A stretch of 11,201 nt of DNA from Methanosarcinales archaeon (GTDB taxonomy: Archaea; Halobacteriota; Methanosarcinia; Methanosarcinales; Methanocomedenaceae), in the NCBI GenBank assembly GCA_023136155.1, contig JAGLRT010000053.1:1-11201 (forward strand), read 5' to 3'. Made by a program: the position numbers and the translations under genes. Below, one piece after another: positions 6,696 through 11,201 of the stretch; positions within the stretch are counted from its first letter, which is position 1; each line of letters starts with the position of its first letter. The notes under the pieces were generated by a model. It was not told the origin of the DNA. It did not search any database and was given only the letters and a program-made list of their open reading frames with translations.

Positions 6696-7827
6696 ACAGT
6701 TCCTGGAAAAGGAATGGCTAGACGCCTACCTGATGCACACCAACAGCACATATAGTTCTGATATGTATTACACAACCCGGTTTTTAGCAGGCGATGCTTT
6801 CACATACCTCAATTCTGGTAATGAGGTGCTGATGGTCTCAAGCATGGAAAAGGGGCGTGCAAAAAAGGAATCCAGAATAGCGGATGTCAGGTCTTCTTCG
6901 GATTACAGCCTTAAGGAAGAAGCAAAAACGCATAAGGACAGCGGGGAAGCATATTGCAGGGTGATTGCACGGCTTCTTAAGAGTGAAAGATTACACAAAG
7001 TGGCAGTACCCAGGGATTTTCCAGTATTTTATGCAGACTGCCTTGAGAGAGCAGGCTTCCAGATAACATGTGTTAAAAGCCCAATCATGACACAAAGAGA
7101 GATGAAAACACCTTCAGAGATACAAGCCATAACCACTGCACAGCGTGCCTGTGAGCAGGCTGTTACCAGGGCAATCGGGGTCATAAGTAAAGCAGATATT
7201 GTGAACGGCGAACTTATGATAAATGGAAAAAACTTGACATCCGAAGACGTGAGGGCACTGATACACCATTCACTATTGGATAATGCATGCGAAGCCGATG
7301 GTACCATTGTTGCATGCGGGCCCCGCAGTGCTGACCCACACTATCAGGGGCAGGGTGCTCTAATTGCTGACCAGCCCATCGTCATGGACGTGTTTCCCAG
7401 GCACATGTTGCACAGGTATTACAGTGACATGAGCCGCACCGTTGTCAGGGGTGAACCAGACCCAAAGATAAGGGAGATGCACCAGGCAGTGCTGGCGGCA
7501 CAGGAAGTTGCATTTGACCTCATAGGACCCGGTGTAAATGGCAGTGAAGTACATCAGGCAGTATGCAATACTATCACCGATGCCGGGTTCCATGTGGGAG
7601 ATGAAGAAGGGTTCATTCATTCCACAGGCCATGGTGTGGGCCTTGACATACATGAACGGCCGGGGTTGGGCCAGCAGGATGTGGTGCTGGAAGCAGGTAA
7701 CGTGGTCACGGTCGAACCTGGACTATACTACAAAGATGTGGGCGGTGTCAGGGTGGAAGACATGGTAGTGGTCACTGCCAATGGATGCAAGAACTTAACT
7801 ACATTTGACAAGAATCTACGGATATAA
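6685..7827 (+). CDS. M24B peptidase, Xaa-Pro aminopeptidase/dipeptidase-like
   Basis: Cytosolic metallopeptidase of 380 residues with the pita-bread fold, predicted to cleave the bond before proline in short peptides or at protein N-termini. The N-terminal creatinase-like domain spans about 1-140 and the catalytic domain about 145-380. All five metal ligands are present: Asp235 (VMDVFP), Asp248 (YSDMSRT), His316 (STGHGVG), Glu344 (TVEPGLY) and Glu358 (GGVRVEDM). Substrate-pocket histidines are probably His219 and His323 (DIHERPG). Two closing glutamates only 14 residues apart are typical of M24B rather than of methionine aminopeptidases. The start is supported by AGGTGGA about 6 bases upstream. 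The gene is followed after 17 bases by map, a second M24 enzyme, so the two may act in sequence on new N-termini. Choice between aminopeptidase and dipeptidase is not possible here. Confidence 0.92.
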   Translation: MEIEQFLEKEWLDAYLMHTNSTYSSDMYYTTRFLAGDAFTYLNSGNEVLMVSSMEKGRAKKESRIADVRSSSDYSLKEEAKTHKDSGEAYCRVIARLLKSERLHKVAVPRDFPVFYADCLERAGFQITCVKSPIMTQREMKTPSEIQAITTAQRACEQAVTRAIGVISKADIVNGELMINGKNLTSEDVRALIHHSLLDNACEADGTIVACGPRSADPHYQGQGALIADQPIVMDVFPRHMLHRYYSDMSRTVVRGEPDPKIREMHQAVLAAQEVAFDLIGPGVNGSEVHQAVCNTITDAGFHVGDEEGFIHSTGHGVGLDIHERPGLGQQDVVLEAGNVVTVEPGLYYKDVGGVRVEDMVVVTANGCKNLTTFDKNLRI

Positions 7828-7834
7828 TAATCAG

Positions 7835-7840
7835 GGTGAT
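7835..7840 (+). promoter_or_regulatory. Ribosome binding site deciding the map start
   Basis: GGTGAT, a perfect match to the archaeal consensus, lies 4 bases before ATG 7845. It contains the alternative GTG at 7836, which makes that start unlikely. Confidence 0.7.
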
Positions 7841-7844
7841 AAAT

Positions 7845-8753
7845 ATGGATGACAAACTGGATAAAACCCAGATGCTGGAAGAAATCAACCAAATCATTGA
7901 GAAATACGTAACCGCGGGTAAGATACTCTCACAGGTAAGGGAAGAGACAGCAAAACAGGTCACTGTTGGCGCAAGCCTGTTTGAAGTGGCCCGGTTTAGT
8001 GAGGACAGGATACGTGAGCTGGGCGGTGAGCCTGCCTTTCCCATAAACATTTCCTGCAATGAGGAAGCTGCCCATGCCACACCCAAAGTGGACGATACTC
8101 AGGTGTTTGGAGAGGATATGGTTAAACTGGACATTGGTGTGCATATTGACGGTTACATTGCCGATACTGCCAAAACCGTTGACCTCTCAGGGAACCCTGA
8201 ACTTGTGGAGGCGGCCGAGTCCGCCCTTGAAGCTGCTATAAAGGCCATACATGCTGGTATCAACACGGCAGAGCTTGGAGTAATTATCAATGATACTATT
8301 ACCGGGTTCGGATATAAGCCGGTAGCCAACCTGACCGGACACGGTTTGGCACAGTATATGCAGCATGTCCCGCCCAGCATTCCCAATATACCAATTGATA
8401 AAGGTGTCATCCTTGAAGTTGGACAGGTTGTGGCCATTGAGCCCTTTGCCACCAACGGCCAGGGACACGTGAACGAAGGTGCCAGCACAGAGATATATCA
8501 CATTGTTGGCACCAGACCCATCCGTGCACCTGCGGCCAGGGCTTTGCTCAAAGAGATTGAAGCATTCCAAACATTACCCTTTGCCAAACGCTGGCTCAAC
8601 TCAAAGCACCTGGATTTTGCATTGTTCCAGCTGGAAAAGAACGGGAACATCTCTTCCTACCCTGTACTGAAAGAGGAAAATGGAGCTCTGGTCTCCCAGG
8701 CAGAACATACTGTCATCGTGGAAGAGGATGGCTGTATAGTGACTACCAGATAA
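7845..8753 (+). CDS. map: Methionine aminopeptidase, type 2
   Basis: Removes the initiator methionine from nascent proteins in the cytosol. The 302-residue protein has all five M24A metal ligands: Asp96 (KLDIGVH), Asp107 (IADTAKT), His166 (LTGHGL), Glu199 (AIEPFA) and Glu293 (VIVEEDG). Conserved histidines His77 (EEAAHATP) and His174 (YMQHVP) are also present. The 94-residue gap between the last two glutamates contains the helical insertion (about 205-285) that defines type 2 enzymes, the normal archaeal kind. The C-terminus, EHTVIVEEDG and CIVTTR, is canonical. ATG 7845 follows a perfect GGTGAT. The gene is complete with no odd residues. It belongs to the same co-directional run as the M24B peptidase. 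Confidence 0.97.
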   Translation: MDDKLDKTQMLEEINQIIEKYVTAGKILSQVREETAKQVTVGASLFEVARFSEDRIRELGGEPAFPINISCNEEAAHATPKVDDTQVFGEDMVKLDIGVHIDGYIADTAKTVDLSGNPELVEAAESALEAAIKAIHAGINTAELGVIINDTITGFGYKPVANLTGHGLAQYMQHVPPSIPNIPIDKGVILEVGQVVAIEPFATNGQGHVNEGASTEIYHIVGTRPIRAPAARALLKEIEAFQTLPFAKRWLNSKHLDFALFQLEKNGNISSYPVLKEENGALVSQAEHTVIVEEDGCIVTTR

Positions 8754-8772
8754 TCATAAACGGACTATTGTA

Positions 8773-9570
8773 ATGAACAGGCGTGGAATTATAGCGGGAC
8801 TGCTATGTATTACAGTAAGCATGTCAATGATAACTTTAGTCCATGCAGAATATGAATGGACCAACCATATCACAATCTATAATAATGGCATGCAATGGCA
8901 ATATACCGAGAATATTTCAGGCATGGATTCTTACGTGTTCAAATACAATATCGATAAAAAGCAGGGTAATAATGACGAGTTTGTCAGTGCATGGGAACTC
9001 CTGAAGATGGATAAACACTTGAGGAATAAGTTCAGGACTTCTATTGAACAAAATATGGATGTGAAAATTGACAATTCCTCATATGGCATTGCGATACTGG
9101 ATATCGATGCATTACTTTCTGACCGGGCACTGGGGCCGGAAGAGAGTCTAACCAGCATGACAAACACCTATCGGGTTCGGTATAGGTTTGAAGAAGGGGT
9201 GTTCATAAATAGCAGCACCCTTTGGTTGCTGGGTGAGCCTGAAAGTAAACTATCGTTCAGGTTCCCGGAAGGTACACAGATTATTTCAACCAACTGTATT
9301 GATAACGTGAGTATTTACCAGTGTGAACTCACAGGCAGGTTCGCCCAAGAAACGAACCAGACACAAACAACTGAAGGAGCAGAGATTACATACCACATCA
9401 ACCAGACCTTGATGGAGTCATCTATTGAGGATGCCAAAGACATCAACCCCATGGCTCAGATGAATGATAACGTATCAGGCGCTCCCGCATCTACATTTCC
9501 TGTTCCATTCATAACAGCGGCATCCACGCTATTTGTCATTGCAGCTGCACTATTGTTATCAAAAGATTGA
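8773..9570 (+). CDS. Sequon-rich secreted, C-terminally anchored protein, unknown
   Basis: A 265-residue protein whose family I do not recognise. It starts with a signal peptide (basic MNRR, hydrophobic 6-23, likely cut after VHA at 25) and ends with a hydrophobic segment (about 245-262) capped by SKD, so it is probably exposed outside the cell and held by one C-terminal helix. The body is beta-rich with two cysteines (175 and 184) that could pair. Seven N-X-S/T sequons occur in the mature part: Asn47, 101, 146, 178, 195, 210 and 233, many for this length. The last two lie in a Thr/Gln/Asn-rich stalk before the helix. It sits 19 bases after map and 58 bases before the aglJ-like gene that begins N-glycan assembly, so being a glycoprotein is reasonable. 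The start has only a weak ribosome binding site. Confidence 0.8.
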   Translation: MNRRGIIAGLLCITVSMSMITLVHAEYEWTNHITIYNNGMQWQYTENISGMDSYVFKYNIDKKQGNNDEFVSAWELLKMDKHLRNKFRTSIEQNMDVKIDNSSYGIAILDIDALLSDRALGPEESLTSMTNTYRVRYRFEEGVFINSSTLWLLGEPESKLSFRFPEGTQIISTNCIDNVSIYQCELTGRFAQETNQTQTTEGAEITYHINQTLMESSIEDAKDINPMAQMNDNVSGAPASTFPVPFITAASTLFVIAAALLLSKD

Positions 9571-9628
9571 ATATGTGTTACGCAAATTTAAAGTCAGTCA
9601 ACCCGGAACCCATGGGAGAAACACGGAC

Positions 9629-10543
9629 ATGAACAGTACCATAAACCCTCAAGATGTTTGCATTTTAATTCCCACGTTAAACGAATCCCATACCATAAGC
9701 GGTCTTATTGATAAATTCAAGTCCCGGGGATTCTCAAATATCCTGGTCATGGACGGCCACAGCAAGGACGATACAGCCGACATTGCCAGAAAAGCTGGCG
9801 CCAATGTGGTTGTGCAAACCGGTAAGGGAAAAGGCCAGGCTGTGATACAGGCTTTTGATACGATTGATAGCCCTTATGTTATAATGATAGACGGAGATGG
9901 TACATACCTGCCGGATGAGGTTAACCTTTTTATTGAAGCTTTTGAACAGGGTGCCGGACACATTATCGGTGACCGCTTCGCTAATCCGGGTAAAGGTGCA
10001 TTCACCAGGCTGAATTCTCTTGGGAACAAGATTCTGAATAAAATGTTCGGGTTAGCTTACGGGGGCTGGCTCTCAGACATTCTTTCAGGATATAGGGGAT
10101 TTACCAGTGAGACTATATCAATGATGCTATTGAACCAGACCGGGTTTGAGATCGAGACCGAAATGACCGTGGAATGTGTCAGGAATGAAGTTGATATTAA
10201 GGTAGTCCCCATCACTTATCTGGCAAGGGAAGAGGCTGCTGTAACAAAGTTAAATCCCCTGACCGATGGGCTCAGGATAGGGAGGACAATATTCAATATG
10301 GCAAAGATAAATAACCCTTTATTTTATTTTAGTGTGATGGGCGGAGTAACTGTTTTTATCGGATTGATAATGGGTATCTACGTTGTACATGAGTGGCTTG
10401 CAAACGTTACCCATGTCCTGCTGGCACTGTTGACCACTCTTATCATTATGAGCGGGCTGCAAATGTTCATATTTGCTATGATGGGGGACCTGATAGTATC
10501 ACTCCATAAAGAGACCATGAGGGGTTTCAGGAAGAACAAATAA
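9629..10543 (+). CDS. aglJ: AglJ-like dolichyl-phosphate glycosyltransferase (GT2)
   Basis: Family 2 glycosyltransferase of 304 residues, closely resembling haloarchaeal AglJ, which places the first sugar on dolichyl phosphate at the start of protein N-glycosylation. The active site faces the cytosol. Visible features are ILIPTLNES at 12-20, the MDGHSKDDT loop at 41-49, the nucleotide-sugar motif IDGDGTY at 87-93, GDRFANPGKGAFTRLN at 114-129, and SDILSGYRGF at 149-158. AKINNPLFYF at 225-234 leads into two membrane helices (about 232-252 and 262-284) and a basic tail, giving the family's two-helix C-terminus. I chose ATG 9629; longer in-frame starts (for example 9533) overlap the preceding gene and add sequence unlike the family. 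GGGAG at 9614-9618 is a distant possible ribosome binding site. The exact sugar cannot be read from sequence. Confidence 0.88.
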   Translation: MNSTINPQDVCILIPTLNESHTISGLIDKFKSRGFSNILVMDGHSKDDTADIARKAGANVVVQTGKGKGQAVIQAFDTIDSPYVIMIDGDGTYLPDEVNLFIEAFEQGAGHIIGDRFANPGKGAFTRLNSLGNKILNKMFGLAYGGWLSDILSGYRGFTSETISMMLLNQTGFEIETEMTVECVRNEVDIKVVPITYLAREEAAVTKLNPLTDGLRIGRTIFNMAKINNPLFYFSVMGGVTVFIGLIMGIYVVHEWLANVTHVLLALLTTLIIMSGLQMFIFAMMGDLIVSLHKETMRGFRKNK

Positions 10544-10547
10544 TGGC

Positions 10548-10608
10548 CTCTTCGCTATTTCATGTGGGCAAATTGGAGTTAAAATTACACACATGAAATA
10601 ACGAAGAG
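10548..10608. repeat. 19-bp inverted repeat (long hairpin) after aglJ
   Basis: The arms at 10548-10566 and 10590-10608 are complementary at 18 of 19 positions, with a 23-base A/T-rich loop. The single mismatch (10555 with 10601) is C-A on the plus strand but would be a G-U pair in RNA from the minus strand. It begins 4 bases after the aglJ stop. No T-run follows, so it is not a classical terminator; it could end or protect the mRNA, or be a mobile-element remnant. The rest of 10609-10800 shows no reading frame that I would support. Confidence 0.75.
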
Positions 10609-10768
10609 ATATAAATTCAGAGTTTAGCAATTTGAAAGTTGCGTAAAGTAAGTTTAAGGTGAATTCAACATTCAATTTCAGAACAAAAGGAGAGAGTAAT
10701 AATCAATAGTCTGGCATATTATGTAATGTTGAAGTTATACCATGATTGTTAAATATGATGCAAAAGTA

Positions 10769-10793
10769 AATTAAATGGTACATTAATTAAATG
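10769..10793 (+). promoter_or_regulatory. Duplicated AT-rich element upstream of the acylphosphatase-like gene
   Basis: The 9-base sequence AATTAAATG occurs at 10769-10777 and again at 10785-10793, 16 bases apart. Either copy could serve as a TATA box for the gene at 10813, or the pair could be an operator. In such AT-rich DNA, chance is possible. Confidence 0.3.
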
Positions 10794-10812
10794 AATTTAA
10801 TCAGGTGTTATA

Positions 10813-11201
10813 ATGATAAAACTTAAAGGAGAAATCCGGGGGGATAAAACCCATGATGTAGGTTATCGCGTATTTTTATTGACTAAAGCGATGGACCTGG
10901 GAATTGAAAGGTTTCGTGCCTCTAATACCTTTGAGAATGATGTACAGGCAGTTATGTTCTATTTGGAGGCTGATCAAACTGCCATTAATAAATATAAGGA
11001 TTTTATTAATTCAAATTTTCCCACAAATGCTGATGTTACGGAAGTTTCATTTGAGGATTACAGTGGATATGTTACAAGTATATCAGACTATATGCATCTG
11101 ATACAGGTCGAGCAGTTAAATAAAGGGATTCCGGCTATCCTCAGTATTGACAAAAAACAAGGTCAAATGCTTGAAAAACAGGACAGTATGCTAGAAAAAC
11201 A
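10813..11201 (+). CDS. Acylphosphatase-like protein with coiled-coil tail (3' end missing)
   Basis: The frame runs off the right edge after 129 codons. Residues 1 to about 93 are acylphosphatase-like: KLKGEIRG and then DVGYRVFLL (15-23) match the phosphate-binding loop G-V-G-F-R with the key Arg19. ASNTFENDVQAVMFYLEAD (38-56) matches the N-x-x-D-G-x-V-E strand with the catalytic-type Asn40, and ADVTEVSFEDY matches the closing strand. The classical GRVQG part of the loop is changed to DKTHD, so activity is uncertain. After about residue 100 the protein enters IDKKQGQMLEKQDSMLEKQ, a seven-residue repeat (MLEKQDS) suggestive of a coiled coil, which ordinary acylphosphatases (about 90-100 residues) lack. 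ATG 10813 has AGGTG (10803-10807) 5 bases upstream. A sensor or scaffold role is speculation. Confidence 0.78.
   Translation, partial: MIKLKGEIRGDKTHDVGYRVFLLTKAMDLGIERFRASNTFENDVQAVMFYLEADQTAINKYKDFINSNFPTNADVTEVSFEDYSGYVTSISDYMHLIQVEQLNKGIPAILSIDKKQGQMLEKQDSMLEK

Noticed and set aside
9533..9628. 32-residue N-terminal extension of the glycosyltransferase
   Set aside because: It overlaps the preceding gene and is unlike AglJ-type N-termini, which begin a few residues before the ILIPTLNE strand.
10664..10733. 9-bp inverted repeat TTCAACATT / AATGTTGAA with a 52-base spacer
   Set aside because: Short, AT-rich and widely spaced; expected by chance in this composition.
10687..10740. Ribosome-binding-like AAGGAGAGAG in the spacer after aglJ
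   Set aside because: No start codon at suitable distance opens a frame; the nearest ATG (10721) is followed at once by TAA.

Overview
The window looks like a piece of a euryarchaeal chromosome. Evidence for this is a PurP-type FAICAR synthetase, a type 2 methionine aminopeptidase, a PAC2-family protein, an AglJ-like glycosyltransferase, a Bat-type (HTH_10) regulator, a PGF-CTERM-like protein-sorting tail, A/T-rich TATA-like elements and GGTG-type ribosome binding sites. The combination suggests a methanogen or methanotrophic relative (Methanosarcinales-like), but no gene here fixes the lineage. I saw no rRNA, tRNA, CRISPR array, transposase or phage gene.

Region 1 (2-2284, + strand, very AT-rich) is the end of an FtsX/MacB-type ABC permease, its ATPase and an HTH_10 regulator, packed with almost no spacing. 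The composition differs clearly from the centre of the window. Region 2 (2285-3094) is a PAC2-family gene with its own TATA-like element. Region 3 (3291-5270, - strand) is a tight three-gene operon for the cell envelope: two lipobox proteins, one of which also carries a PGF-CTERM-like C-terminus, and a small two-helix membrane protein. It converges on PAC2 across a roughly 200-base gene-free stretch and diverges from purP across a roughly 200-base promoter region.

Region 4 (5470-10543, + strand, higher GC) runs purP, an unrecognised small reading frame, an M24B Xaa-Pro peptidase-like gene, type 2 map, a sequon-rich secreted/membrane protein and aglJ. The genes are all co-directional with short gaps, so they may form one transcription unit from a probably leaderless purP start. 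Functions span purine synthesis, N-terminal protein trimming and N-glycosylation. A strong 19-bp inverted repeat follows aglJ. Region 5 (10813 to the end) is the start of an acylphosphatase-like protein that passes into a heptad-repeat, probably coiled-coil, tail and runs off the window.

The best candidates for something undescribed are the 46-codon frame between purP and the M24B peptidase, the sequon-rich exoprotein beside aglJ, the dually anchored duplicated lipoprotein operon, the acylphosphatase/coiled-coil fusion and the long hairpin after aglJ. None is a proven new system.
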